This document shows, piece after piece, positions 43,783 to 53,800 of a stretch of DNA of 64,000 nt; the first letter of the stretch is position 1; each line of letters starts with the position of its first letter. Location: assembly GCF_010723735.1 (NCBI RefSeq), contig NZ_BLLB01000002.1:4650001-4714000 (forward strand), given 5' to 3'. A model generated the notes under the pieces. The model saw only the letters and a list, made by a program, of their open reading frames with translations, was not told the DNA's origin and did not search any database. The DNA comes from Mycolicibacterium hippocampi (GTDB taxonomy: Bacteria; Actinomycetota; Actinomycetes; Mycobacteriales; Mycobacteriaceae). The translations under genes and the position numbers were made by a program.

Positions 43783-44154
43783 TCAGCGGGCGCCGGGTCC
43801 GGGCTGGCCCAGAAGTGGGTTCATCTGGCCGCCACCCGGCGCAGTGTGCTCGCGTTGATGCTGCTGGATCGCGTTCAGCAACGGATTGTCTTTCATCATC
43901 TGACGCCGGTCCTCATCGGAGAGCTCGTAGAACGTCCACATTCCCCAAGCTGCAGGCCGGATGTAGAGAGTGACCTTCTGCCGCTTGCGGGGGCCCTGCG
44001 GCAACATCGCCGGAATCGGTACCACCCTGTCCAGGGTCACCGCACTCACGAACTCCTGCGCGAGTTTGTCGACGTCGGTGCCATCCTGGAGTTCGTACAC
44101 CGATGACTGGTGGCTGGGCAGCGCCGAACCCTGCAGGGCGAGATACCACGCCAT
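43783..44154 (-). CDS. Conserved hypothetical protein, 123 residues
   Basis: A soluble-looking protein beginning MAWYLALQGSALPSHQSSVY. The core contains VPIPAMLPQGPRKRQKVTLY, then AAWGMWTFYELSDEDRRQMM; the C-terminal ~25 residues are Gly/Pro/Gln-rich. No signal peptide or helix, no catalytic motif I recognise. AAAGGAG lies 8 nt before the ATG. It stands alone on its strand, about 105 bp after the MspA-like gene start. Real by codon use and ribosome-binding site; function unknown. Confidence 0.75.
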   Translation of the reverse strand: MAWYLALQGSALPSHQSSVYELQDGTDVDKLAQEFVSAVTLDRVVPIPAMLPQGPRKRQKVTLYIRPAAWGMWTFYELSDEDRRQMMKDNPLLNAIQQHQREHTAPGGGQMNPLLGQPGPGAR

Positions 44155-44525
44155 GGTGCGTCTCCTTTGCTCGTCGCGGACAGCGCCAGCGTAGAGGACA
44201 CCCTTCTCGGCGTCTTACGGGGTGCCCCGCGACGTGGAGACGGCGCCGGTACATCACGGCAAATTTCGCGGCCGCCTTTCATCCGCGACCTGGAACAACT
44301 CATGTGCATCGACGCTCGATGCTTCATTGATGTGCTGGATATCAGCTTTGATGCACATCGCCGACGGGCGAACAAACCCGTCGGCAGTAACGGCCTTAAC
44401 CGACCGGCTACATACATGGCCGTTGCGCTGGGCAAAAGGGAGGCGGTGATGCTAGAGTCTGTTAGCTGGCACGGACGATCACTACGCCACACGCGGCCAG
44501 CGGGTGCGAAATGAGGAATTAGCTG
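44155..44525. other. Non-coding interval with an inverted repeat and a possible promoter
   Basis: No convincing gene longer than 60 codons. The section 44304-44370 is less G+C-rich and holds an inverted repeat (ATGTGCATC at about 44303 and GATGCACAT at about 44352) with related GATGTGC between. A TAGAGT hexamer at about 44454-44459 fits a -10 and would produce a transcript reading into the small ORF at 44526. A tiny ATGAGGAATTAG frame (Met-Arg-Asn) precedes that ORF. Confidence 0.4.
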
Positions 44526-44696
44526 ATGTCAAGCTCTTGCGAACCGGTGGCCTCCGGCGCCGACGGCGAGGACACAGCTATCGCCGTAGCTGCGCAACGG
44601 CCTGTGGCGGTGTACTCGTGCAGCCGCCTCGGTCGCGTCGCCAACCCACCCGGATTCTCGCTCGCCACCTGGTTGCGTTCCGGTCGCCTGCGCTGA
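44526..44696 (+). CDS. Possible 56-residue small protein
   Basis: ATG frame starting MSSSCEPVASGADGEDTA and ending LATWLRSGRLR, preceded by GAGGA about 10 nt upstream. It has two cysteines and no membrane helix. The stop lies 9 bp before the convergent DUF3618 gene stop. Codon third positions are not as strongly G/C as in neighbours, and I recognise no family, so it may be chance. Confidence 0.3.
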   Translation: MSSSCEPVASGADGEDTAIAVAAQRPVAVYSCSRLGRVANPPGFSLATWLRSGRLR

Positions 44697-44705
44697 CCCG
44701 TCCGC

Positions 44706-44972
44706 TCAGCGTTGCCGCAGCCGGCGCACAGTCAGCACGAGCACCAAGGCGCCCACCGCCGCCAGCGACATCGCAACCGGGGGCTGTTTGACGAACCGCA
44801 CCACACCGGCCTTGAGGTCCTCGGCGACCCGGCTGGGGTTGGCCCGAGCGGCGAGCGAGTCGACCGTCGACGCCAACTGCTCGCGCGCCTCGTCGATCTC
44901 AGCCTTGATGGTGTCGGGATCCCGGTCCGCCACTTCTGCCTCCGCTGCCTCAACGCCATTCCACGTCGTCAT
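44706..44972 (-). CDS. DUF3618 small membrane protein (Rv2520c-like)
   Basis: 88 residues. The DUF3618 motif DPDTIKAEIDEAREQLASTV, then DSLAARANPSRVAEDLKAGV occupies residues about 18-58, and one membrane helix (VAMSLAAVGALVLVLTV) is near the C-terminus, ending RRLRQR. The amphipathic N-terminal part probably lies on the cytoplasmic side. Same position relative to bcp as in M. tuberculosis, from memory. Ribosome-binding site weak. Divergent from bcp. Confidence 0.88.
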   Translation of the reverse strand: MTTWNGVEAAEAEVADRDPDTIKAEIDEAREQLASTVDSLAARANPSRVAEDLKAGVVRFVKQPPVAMSLAAVGALVLVLTVRRLRQR

Positions 44973-45086
44973 CGACGACGATCTCTTGCATGCAGTCTCC
45001 GAACACCCTGCCTTGCCGAACTACCCTAGATCAGCCGGTGCGCACCGCAGCGCTCCGGTCGACCGATCGATCAGAGGAACACCGCG

Positions 45087-45569
45087 ATGCCGCAGACCCA
45101 ACGACTCGAAGTGGGCGACAAAGCCCCTGCTTTCAGCCTGCCCGACGCCGACGGCAACACCGTGAAGCTCTCGGACTACAAAGGCCGGAAGGTCGTCGTG
45201 TACTTCTACCCAGCCGCGTCGACGCCCGGTTGCACGAAACAGGCCTGCGGCTTCCGGGATAGCCTCGCCGATCTCAACGACGCCGGACTCGACGTCGTCG
45301 GCATCTCCCCGGACAAGCCGGAGAAGCTCGCCGAGTTCCGCGACGCCGAACATCTCACCTTCCCGCTGTTGTCCGACCCGAAACGGGAGGTTCTCGAGGC
45401 GTGGGGCGCGTACGGCGAGAAGAAGATGTACGGCAAGACCGTGCAGGGGGTGATCCGCTCGACTTTCGTGATCGACGAGAAAGGCACTGTCGCAGCGGCG
45501 CAGTACAACGTCAAGGCCTCGAGTACGGACACCAAGATCGCGCGCTTCATCTCGGAGTTCGGAGGATAG
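45087..45569 (+). CDS. bcp: Thioredoxin-dependent peroxiredoxin (Bcp/PrxQ)
   Basis: 160 residues, usual PrxQ length. It reduces peroxides with electrons from thioredoxin. VYFYPAASTPGCTKQACGFR carries the peroxidatic Cys (PGCT) and, five residues on, the resolving Cys (ACGF), the mark of the BCP alpha2 type. The rest of the thioredoxin fold is VVGISPDKPEKLAEF, LSDPKREVLEAWGAYGEKKM and RSTFVIDEKGTV. GAGGA lies 8 nt before the ATG. It is divergent from the DUF3618 gene. Confidence 0.96.
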   Translation: MPQTQRLEVGDKAPAFSLPDADGNTVKLSDYKGRKVVVYFYPAASTPGCTKQACGFRDSLADLNDAGLDVVGISPDKPEKLAEFRDAEHLTFPLLSDPKREVLEAWGAYGEKKMYGKTVQGVIRSTFVIDEKGTVAAAQYNVKASSTDTKIARFISEFGG

Positions 45570-45788
45570 GCCAGCGCTCAGACCGCCTGGATTGCCGATC
45601 GCCGAGGTTGTCCGTACCCTCGACGATGTTGCGTCACGCAGCCAGGTCGGGCTGCTAGCGGGCCGTTCACATCCACCGCCCACTAGGTATCGCCGCCAGG
45701 CCGAGCCGACCACTTTCGTGCAGTCGCCAAATTCGAGAAGCGCGCCAACTCCGCCAAGGGATTGAGGGCATAGGGCGGCAAATCACCA

Positions 45789-45941
45789 ATGGAAAACCAA
45801 TGCGACGGCTGTAACAGCCCTGTCCTGATCGACGAAAAGCTCTGCCCGAGATGTGTTGTGCGGCAGCAGAAGCAACCAGCGCTGTTGACGAAGTTGCTGC
45901 TGTGGAGACGGTCCACGCTGGCCTACCCCCGCACAAGGTGA
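45789..45941 (+). CDS. 50-residue zinc-ribbon-like small protein
   Basis: ATG frame beginning MENQCDGCNSPVLIDEKLCP and continuing with RC: two CxxC pairs (Cys 5/8 and 19/22) with 10 residues between, a typical rubredoxin-like zinc knuckle. The second half is basic and hydrophobic (LLTKLLLWRRSTLAYPRTR). It is convergent with the M20 peptidase, 28 bp apart, in a 400-bp gap after bcp. No strong ribosome-binding site is visible; an in-frame stop at 45771 limits the start to this ATG. The paired Cys pattern makes chance unlikely. Function unknown. Confidence 0.55.
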   Translation: MENQCDGCNSPVLIDEKLCPRCVVRQQKQPALLTKLLLWRRSTLAYPRTR

Positions 45942-45969
45942 GGCGTGAATCGGCGAGGTGCGGCCTGAG

Positions 45970-47301
45970 CTACACCGAGCCGAGACCCTGCAGCAGCAGC
46001 GCCTCGGCTGTAGCCGCACGCTCGAGAACACCCAGATGCAGGCTCTCGTTGATGCTGTGCGCCTGCGTGTCCGGGTCTTCGACGCCGGTCACCAGAACCT
46101 TGGCCTCCGGGAACGCCTCCGCGAACGAGGCGATGAACGGAATCGATCCCCCGACACCGGTATCGACCGCGTCGCATCCCCATGCGTCCCGGAAAGCCTC
46201 GCGGGCCACGTCGTAGATGGGGCCGGCGGCATCGATCGCGTACGGCTCGCCGAGGTCACCGGGAGTGACGGTGACGCGGGCCCCCCACGGTGCGTGTGAC
46301 TCGAGATGTCGGGTCAGCGCGGCGAGATGATCCGCAGCGGCGCCGCCAGGCGCAACCCGCATACTGACCTTGGCCCGGGCCCGTGGGATCAGAGTGTTGG
46401 ACGCCTGCGCGATCGGGGTGGCATCGATGCCGATGACCGTGATCGCCGGCTTGGCCCACAACCGTTGCGCCACTGAACCTGAACCGAATTCGTGTACCCC
46501 GTCGAGCAGGCCGGTGTCTGCGCGGACCCGCTCGGGGGTGTAGTCGACGTCCGCTGCGGCGGCTTCGTGCAGACCCGCGACCGCGACGTTGCCGTCATCG
46601 TCGTGCAGGCTGGCGAGCATCCGCACCAGGACGCTGAGCGCGTCCGGCACCACTCCTCCCCACATCCCCGAATGAAGACCGTGATCAAGGGTGGCGACCT
46701 CGACCACACAGTCCGCCAAGCCGCGAAGCGACACGGTCAGGGAAGGCACGTCGGTGCTCCAGTTGTCCGAATCCGCGATGACGATGACGTCGGCGGCCAG
46801 CAAGTCGTGGTGTGCTGAGAGCAAGCGCGACAGCGACGGCGAACCCGACTCCTCCTCCCCCTCGACAAAAACCGTCACGCCGACCGGCGGCCGGCCACCG
46901 TGGGCCCGGAATGCAGCCAGATGCGTTGCGATGCCGGCCTTGTCGTCAGCAGTCCCGCGTCCGTAGAGCCGCCCGTTGCGTTCGGTCGGCTCGAACGGGG
47001 GCGACTGCCATTGCGAGGGGTCGCCTTCCGGTTGCACGTCATGGTGGGCGTACAGCAGCACCGTCGGCGCTCCGGCGGGGGCGGGGTGGCGGGCGATCAC
47101 CGCCGGAGCCCCTCCCTCGGCGACGATCCGCACGTCACCGAAACCCGCCTCGGTCAACAGCTTCGACACCGCGTCGGCGCTGCGTTGCACCTCGGGGCGG
47201 CGGGCGGGATCGGCCCAGACGGATTCGATGCGCACCAGGTTCTCGAGGTCGGCCCGCACCGAGGGCAGCACGTCGCGGACGCGCTGGACGAGATCGCTCA
47301 T
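45970..47301 (-). CDS. M20-family metallopeptidase (dipeptidase-like, Rv2522c-like)
   Basis: 443 residues. The metal site blocks are LLYAHHDVQPEGDPSQW (His, Asp), YGRGTADDKAGIATHLA (bridging Asp), VEGEEESGSPSL (catalytic Glu pair) and, at the C-terminus, QAHSINESLHLG (His). A lid dimerisation domain (about residues 190-310) lies between. Two zinc ions activate water to cut dipeptides or acyl-amino acids in the cytoplasm. ATG 47301 (MSDLVQRV) is chosen, with a TAGCGT -10 7 nt upstream. It follows acpS on the same strand after 100 bp. Confidence 0.93.
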   Translation of the reverse strand: MSDLVQRVRDVLPSVRADLENLVRIESVWADPARRPEVQRSADAVSKLLTEAGFGDVRIVAEGGAPAVIARHPAPAGAPTVLLYAHHDVQPEGDPSQWQSPPFEPTERNGRLYGRGTADDKAGIATHLAAFRAHGGRPPVGVTVFVEGEEESGSPSLSRLLSAHHDLLAADVIVIADSDNWSTDVPSLTVSLRGLADCVVEVATLDHGLHSGMWGGVVPDALSVLVRMLASLHDDDGNVAVAGLHEAAAADVDYTPERVRADTGLLDGVHEFGSGSVAQRLWAKPAITVIGIDATPIAQASNTLIPRARAKVSMRVAPGGAAADHLAALTRHLESHAPWGARVTVTPGDLGEPYAIDAAGPIYDVAREAFRDAWGCDAVDTGVGGSIPFIASFAEAFPEAKVLVTGVEDPDTQAHSINESLHLGVLERAATAEALLLQGLGSV

Positions 47302-47308
47302 GGTGTAC

Positions 47309-47314
47309 ACGCTA
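47309..47314 (-). promoter_or_regulatory. Predicted leaderless -10 for the M20 peptidase gene
   Basis: TAGCGT on the minus strand ends 7 nt before the ATG at 47301; no ribosome-binding site. It supports this start over the one 9 nt upstream. Confidence 0.5.
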
Positions 47315-47401
47315 GTTGCTTTCGATCACCGCGACCGCGCGCTCAGGCACACAGTTTGCGGCGCGCCGCTGTGCAAACATGCGCGCTCGCGGTGCCGGGG
47401 G

Positions 47402-47794
47402 TCAGCGCTCCTCGAGCACCGCGACGGCGGCGGCGGTGTCGGCCTCGTGGGTCAGCGACAGATGGATCGTCACCTCTTTGAGGTGTTCGGCGATCGCCCC
47501 CGACAGCCGCACCCGAGGCCGCCCCCACATATCGGTGATGACCTCGATGTCACGGTGGATGCCCTCGGGCAGCACCGGCCTCTTGGAGAACCGCGACCCG
47601 GACCATGCCTTGATCACCGCCTCCTTGGCCGCCCAGCGCGCGGCCAGGTGGCGCGCCGCCGACGAACTCTTGTCGGCGGCGTCGCGGCGCTCACCCGGGG
47701 TGAACGTCTCGGCGAACACCGTGCCCGGCCGGTCCACCTGTTCGGCGAATTCGGGAATGGAGACCAGATCGATGCCAATCCCGACTATGCCCAC
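47402..47794 (-). CDS. acpS: Holo-[acyl-carrier-protein] synthase AcpS
   Basis: 130 residues, equal to the M. tuberculosis length I recall. It moves phosphopantetheine from CoA to the serine of the FAS-I carrier domain (and related carriers). Motifs: VGIGIDLVSIPEFAEQ (Mg-binding Asp) and AARWAAKEAVIKAWSG (Glu and Lys), with the trimer-type ending HEADTAAAVAVLEER. GTG 47794 starts VGIVGIGID; a GTG 9 nt upstream is possible. The -10 TAGCGT lies 7 nt before. It follows fas by 22 bp. Confidence 0.95.
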   Translation of the reverse strand: MGIVGIGIDLVSIPEFAEQVDRPGTVFAETFTPGERRDAADKSSSAARHLAARWAAKEAVIKAWSGSRFSKRPVLPEGIHRDIEVITDMWGRPRVRLSGAIAEHLKEVTIHLSLTHEADTAAAVAVLEER

Positions 47795-47801
47795 GGCGAG
47801 C

Positions 47802-47807
47802 ACGCTA
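47802..47807 (-). promoter_or_regulatory. Possible own promoter of acpS inside the fas-acpS gap
   Basis: TAGCGT (TANNNT) on the minus strand ends 7 nt before GTG 47794 in the 22-bp gap after the fas stop. acpS could therefore be expressed as a leaderless mRNA in addition to read-through from fas. Confidence 0.4.
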
Positions 47808-47816
47808 TCTCACGGG

Positions 47817-50800
47817 TCAACGCAGGTACGCGCCGTCCTCGCCGAGTCGTGACGCCGCATCGAGCAGCATGGCCGCCTCCTGCACCTTCTCGGGGTGCTC
47901 CTGGTCGAAGCGGCGCCCGTCGGGCCGCTCGTACATCGGCCGCCCGCCGGCGATCGCCGACGCCAGCCTGCGCTGCCCGGCCAGGCTGCGCTCCTGCGCC
48001 TGAGCCGCGTAGGTCTCCCGCTGCTCGGGACTCAGCGACGCGATGAACGCCTGCGGGTGCACCAGGGCGATCAGACCCGACACGTGACCGAATCCGAGGC
48101 TGGTCACCAGGCCCGCCTTCAACGGGTATTTCTCGCCCATCCTCAGCGTCTCTCGCGGCCACACGAAGTGCGCGGAGGTGGCCAACTCGTCGTCGACGCA
48201 GTCGAGGCTGCGGTTCGGCGGGATGACGCCGTCACGCAGGATCTGGCACAGGCCCATCGTCTGGAAGACCGCCGCGCCGCCCTTCGCGTGCCCGGTGAGG
48301 CTCTTCTGACTGACGATGAACAGCGGCGCGCCCTCGGACCGACCCAGCGAGTCGGCGAGCCGCTCGTGCAGCTCCTGCTCGTTGGGGTCGTTGGCCAGCG
48401 TCGAGGTGTCGTGCTTGGAGATGACGGCGATGTCGTCGGCGCCCACGCCCAGCCTGTTCAGCGACTTGGCCAACACCGATTCCCGGCCACCACGACCGGC
48501 ACCCAGAGCACCGAGGCCGGGAGCGGGGATCGAGGTGTGCACACCGTCGCCGTAGGACTGGGCGTAGGCGACCACGGCCAGCACCGGCAGCCCCATCCGG
48601 AGCGCCAGGTCGCCGCGAGCCAGCAGGATCGTGCCGCCGCCCTGTGCCTCGACGAAGCCCAGCCTGCGCCGGTCGTTGGCGCGTGAGAACTTCGAGTCGC
48701 TGATGCCCTTGGCCCGCATCACCCCGGTGTCAGCGGTGGCGGCCATGTCACCGAAGCCGATGACGGCTTCCAGTGTCAGGTCGTCATAGCCACCGGTGAC
48801 GACGAGCTCTGCCTTGCCCAGCCGGATCTTGTCGAGCCCCTCCTCGAGCGAGACAGCCGCTGTCGCGCACGCCCCGACCGGGTGGATCATCGATCCGTAG
48901 CTGCCCACGTAGCTCTGGATCACATGTGCAGCAACCACATTCGGCAGAGTCTCCTGCAGGATGTCGTTGGGCTTGTTCTTGTCGAGCAGATTGCCGTGGA
49001 ACATCGTCTGCATCGAGGTCAGGCCACCCATGCCGGTGCCCTGCGTGCTGGCAACCAGGCTGGGATGGACCCACCGCATCAGCTCCGTCGGCGAGAAGCC
49101 GGCGGACAGGAACGCGTCGACCGTCGCGACGAGGTTCCACAACGCCACCCGGTCGATGGAATTCGCCATGTCCGGCGTGATGCCCCAGACCTGCGGGTCG
49201 AATCCGGTCGGGATCTGCGCGCCGACCGTGCGGGACAGCTTCGACTTGCGCGGCACGCGGATCTCGGTACCGGCCTTGCGGATGACGGTCCAGTCGGTGC
49301 TGTCGGGCACCTGGCTGATGACCGTGTGCTCCGGGTCGAACTCCACGAACGCCCGCGCATCGGCCTCGGACGACACCACGAAGGAGAAGTCCTTGTCCAG
49401 GAACACCGACACCAGCAGCGGGGCCGAGTGATCCGGATCGATGGCCGCGTCGCCGACGAACTCACGGATGCCGACGCGCTCGACGACCACGTCGTGGTAC
49501 TTCTCGACCAAGTCCGCTTCCTGGACGAGCTCACCGGATTCGGTGTCGTACCAACCCGGTTGAGGATCGTCTTCCCACTTGATCAAACCTGTGGTCCATG
49601 CGAGCTCGAGAACTCCGGCTGCCGACAGTTCATTGTCGACCTCCATCTCGAATCGGGTGCGCGACGAGCCGTAGGGCCCCAGTTCCGCACCACCGACGAT
49701 GACGACCAGATCGGCGGGGTCGACGTCGAGGTCGGCCCAGTCCGGCGCGGGCGCCTGGGTGGCCGGACGTGGCGGCGACGGCAGCGCGGCGATCGTGTGA
49801 TCGGCGGTCTCGTCGTCCTCGGCCTCCTCTGCCGGTGCGGCAGCGTTCTCGCGGGCCTTGGTGGCGAGCTCGGACAGATCCAAGTTGGCCTCCGCCAGAC
49901 CGCCGGTCAGGTCGGCCTGCACAGGCTCGCGAGCAGCTGCCACCTTGGTCTCGACGTCGCACAGGTCCAGCAGCATGGCCGCCATCTGCTCGGTGGAGTA
50001 GGTGGTGACCCCGGCTTCCTCGACCGCATCGACGATGATGTCGTTGTGGCCCATCAGGCCGGTACCGCGGGTCCATCCGATCAGCGCATGCGCCAGGCTG
50101 ACGCGCTGTGCCCACGACGTTTCCGCCTTCCAGCGGGACACCACCGCGTCCAACGCCGCCTTCGACTCGCCGTACGCGCCGTCACCACCGAACATGCCGC
50201 GATTCGGCGAGCCGGGCAGCACGACGTGCAGGCGGGCAGCGATGTCGCGGTCGGCACTGATGTGAGACAGCCCGCCGATGAGCCGCTGCACGGCCCACAG
50301 CAGAACCTTCATCTCCATCTCGGAGCGAGATCCGGCGTCGGAGAGGTCTCCACCCACCCGCGGTGCCGCGAACGGGAACAGCAATGTCGGGGTCAGCGCA
50401 TCCTTGATGTGGATCGATTTCGGCCCGAGACTCTCGGTCTGCTCCGTGCCGACCCACTCGACCAACGCGTCGATGTCGTTGTAGGACGCCATGTTCGCCG
50501 GCAACACCCACAACTGCGCACCGAAGCGGGCGTTGTCGCGGTAGAGCTGACGGTAGAAGCCGAGCCTGCTGTCATCCAGCTTGGACGTGGTCGCGACCAC
50601 GGTGGCGCCACCGTCGAGCAGCTGAGCCACCACCGAGGCGGCGATCGAGCCCTTCGACGCGCCAGTCACCACGGCGACTTCCTCGCTGTAGCGACCCGTG
50701 CCCGGGTTCTCCGCACCCGCTGCGGCGCGGGCGTAGAGCGAGGCGTGCACGTTGCGCCCTGCGGCCAGCGCCTTGCCCTGCCAGTAGGTCGCCTGGGTGC

Positions 50801-53800
50801 CCACGACGTGACCGGTCCCCTCGAACCGCTCCGACAGGCGCGGCCAGTCGGCCTCGATGTCGCCTTCGTCCATCAGCCAGATCTTGACCAGGTCCTCACG
50901 CGCACTGGCCCACCGGTCGTCGAACAGCACGGCCTTGCGCCCGTCGAATGACGGTGCCACCAAACGTGGCCAATCCGAACCGAGTTCGGCGGTGACCAGG
51001 TCGATGAGCTCCGCGTCCGCCGACGGCTCGGGGGTGACGACGGGAACGCTCAGGCCCAGCTGATCCAGGATGACGCGGGCCGCGTTGGCGAGCACCCCAT
51101 CGGGACCCGTGACCTGCTCGGCGAACTCACCGAGCGCGGCGGAGTCGACCACTCCGCCACCAGCACCCGCGGCGGAGGGAATCGAGACCGACACACCACG
51201 GCGCGCGCCGACAGCGGCGACCGCGGCGTCGATCGCCTTGTCGACGCTCGCCGCGTCGGCCAAGGCGCCGTCGTGCAATCCACCCAGTGCTCCACCGCGG
51301 ACACTGGAACCCTCGCGGGTGCCCAGCGCCACCTCGACGGTGGCGTGCTTGACCCAGCCGTCACCGAGCTCCCAGGTCTTCTTGACCCGCTCGGCGATGT
51401 AGGCCGGCCGCTTGCCGGACGGCCCGAAGACCGTGCGCAGCTGGTCGTTGATCGCATCGGAGAGCACCGGGCCGAACGGCTTGTAGGTGCGGGCCAGTTT
51501 GGTGACCTGCCCCTTCAGTCCGGCCAGATCCGCCTCGGCGGCACCGTCGATGGCACCGAGGTTGAGCTCGGAGCCGAGGTCCACCAGCATCTGGTTGCGT
51601 CGCGATGAGGCACCGTCGGTGATCGACTCGATGGAGTCGAGTGGTTCGATCTGGTCGATACGGATCTTGGCCGAGAGCGCGATCAGCGCCGTCGTGGCAT
51701 CGGCAGCGTCGAAGGTCAGGTCGTCAGGGCGGGGGCCACCGCTGGGTGCGGCGGCAGGTGCCGCAGCAGCGGGTGCCGCGGCGGCCGCCGGTGCCGCTTC
51801 GGCAGCCGGCGCCGAATCCTCCACCGGCTCATCGACATCGGGCTCGGGATCGGTGTCCGTGGCGAACAACACCGCGGCGTCACGCTCGGCGTTGAGCACC
51901 TCGGTGGTGTTGTGCGAGTACTCCGGCAGCTTCAGCGTGTTGGTGGCCAGTCCCGCGACGGTCGGTGCGGATTTCACGCCGATCTCGACGAACCGTTCGA
52001 TACCGAGACCACCCGCGGCCTCCTCGATGAAGAGCAGGTCCTGCGTCTCGATCCAGCGCACCGGGCTGGCGAACTGCCAGGCCAGCAGTTCGATGACGAC
52101 CTTGCGCATCAGCTCACGCGGACGCTCGTTCCGCCAGGTGTCGTAGTCGGCCAGTATCTCGTCGAGCGGCTCGGCAGGCACCAGATCCCGGATCTCCTCG
52201 ATGAAATCGCGATCCAGCGTGAACGGGCGCGGCACCAGGTTCGGGATGTACTTGCCGATCAACAACTCCGGATCGGCATCGGTCGGCATGACCCGCTCCA
52301 ACGACCGGCGGAAGTCGGCGACACCGACCCGCAGCACCTCCGAGTGGAACGGCACATCGATGCCGGGCACCAGGATGAAGGAGCGCTTGCCGCCGCTGAG
52401 TTCGCGACGACGCTCGACCTCGGCCTCCAATTCCTCCAGCCCGCGCACCGTGCCGGCGATCGCGTACTGCGCGCCTCGCAGGTTGAAGTTCACGATCTGC
52501 AGGAATTCCCCTGTGCGCTCGGCGATCTCGGCGACGAAGTCGGTGACGTCGTTGTCGTCGAGGTCGATCTGCGACGGGCGGATGGCCGCGAGCCGGTAGT
52601 TCGACCTGCCCTGCGCGTCCCGCGGCACGATGTCGTGCATCTTCGAGCCGCGGTGGAAGACCACTTCCAGCAGCGCTTCGAGCTGGTACACGCCGGAGAC
52701 GCAGGCCAGTGCCGTGTACTCGCCCACCGAGTGGCCACACGCGATCGCGCCCTCGACGAACGCACCCTGCTCGCGCATCTCGGCGACCTGGGCAGCGGCC
52801 ACCGTCGCCATGGCGACCTGGGTGAACTGCGTCAGGTACAGCACCCCTTCGGGGTGGTGGTAGTGCACGCCGGAGGCGATCAGGCTGGTCGGGTTGTCGC
52901 GGACGACGTGCAGCACCGAGAAGCCCAGCGTTTCGCGGGTGAACTTGTCGGCCGAATCCCACACCTTGCGCGCGGCTTTCGACCGGGCGCGCACGTCCAT
53001 GCCCATGCCCTTGGACTGGATGCCCTGGCCGGGGAACGCGTACACGGTCTTGGGGGCAGCGAGCTGAGCGGTTGCCGCCATCACGAGCTCACCGCCGACC
53101 TTGGCCGACACCTCGATGATCTCGGCACCGCGGTCGATGCCGACGCGGTCGACCCGGAACTCGATCTCGTCGCCGGGCAGCACCATCCCGAGGAACCGGG
53201 AGGTCCAACCGACCAGGCGTGCCGGCGGGGTGGCCCGTCCATCGGTTGCGGTGACAGCATGCTGCGCTGCGGCGGAGAGCCACATGCCGTGCACGATGGG
53301 CGTTTTCAGACCGGCGAGCAGCGCAGCCGCCCGGTCGGTATGGATCGGGTTGTGATCGCCCGAGACCACGGCGAAGGCGCTCATGTCCACAGGTGCGGTG
53401 ACGACGACGTCGCGGCGCCTGCGCCGGGGCGTGTCGGTCGCGTTGTCGGTGATCGCTCCGCCGGCGCGCACGGGATCGGCCAGTTCGACCGGGCCGGTGC
53501 GACCCCGGATCGCGAAGCGCTCCTCCAGCGTTGCCAGCTCGGCACCGTCGGACCCGGTGATCGTCACCGCGACCGGGACAACGCGCCCGACCTCGGTGTC
53601 GACAGCCGTCGAAGCCGTTGCCGTGACCGTCAACTCGGCCTTGGTTGCGGGCATGCGCTGGAGCAGGTGTGCGGCGTGGTCGAGGTGCACCAGGCTCAGC
53701 AGGCCCTCGATGACCGGGAAACCGTCGTCGGTCAGCGCCGAACCGATGGCCGAGAACACCGCGGGCCAGCACAGGCCGACCAGGGCGTCGGGCACCAGGG

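Noticed and set aside
45628..45660. A leaderless 10-codon peptide after TACCCT downstream of bcp
   Set aside because: The start is only 5 nt from the hexamer and nothing supports translation; too short to judge.
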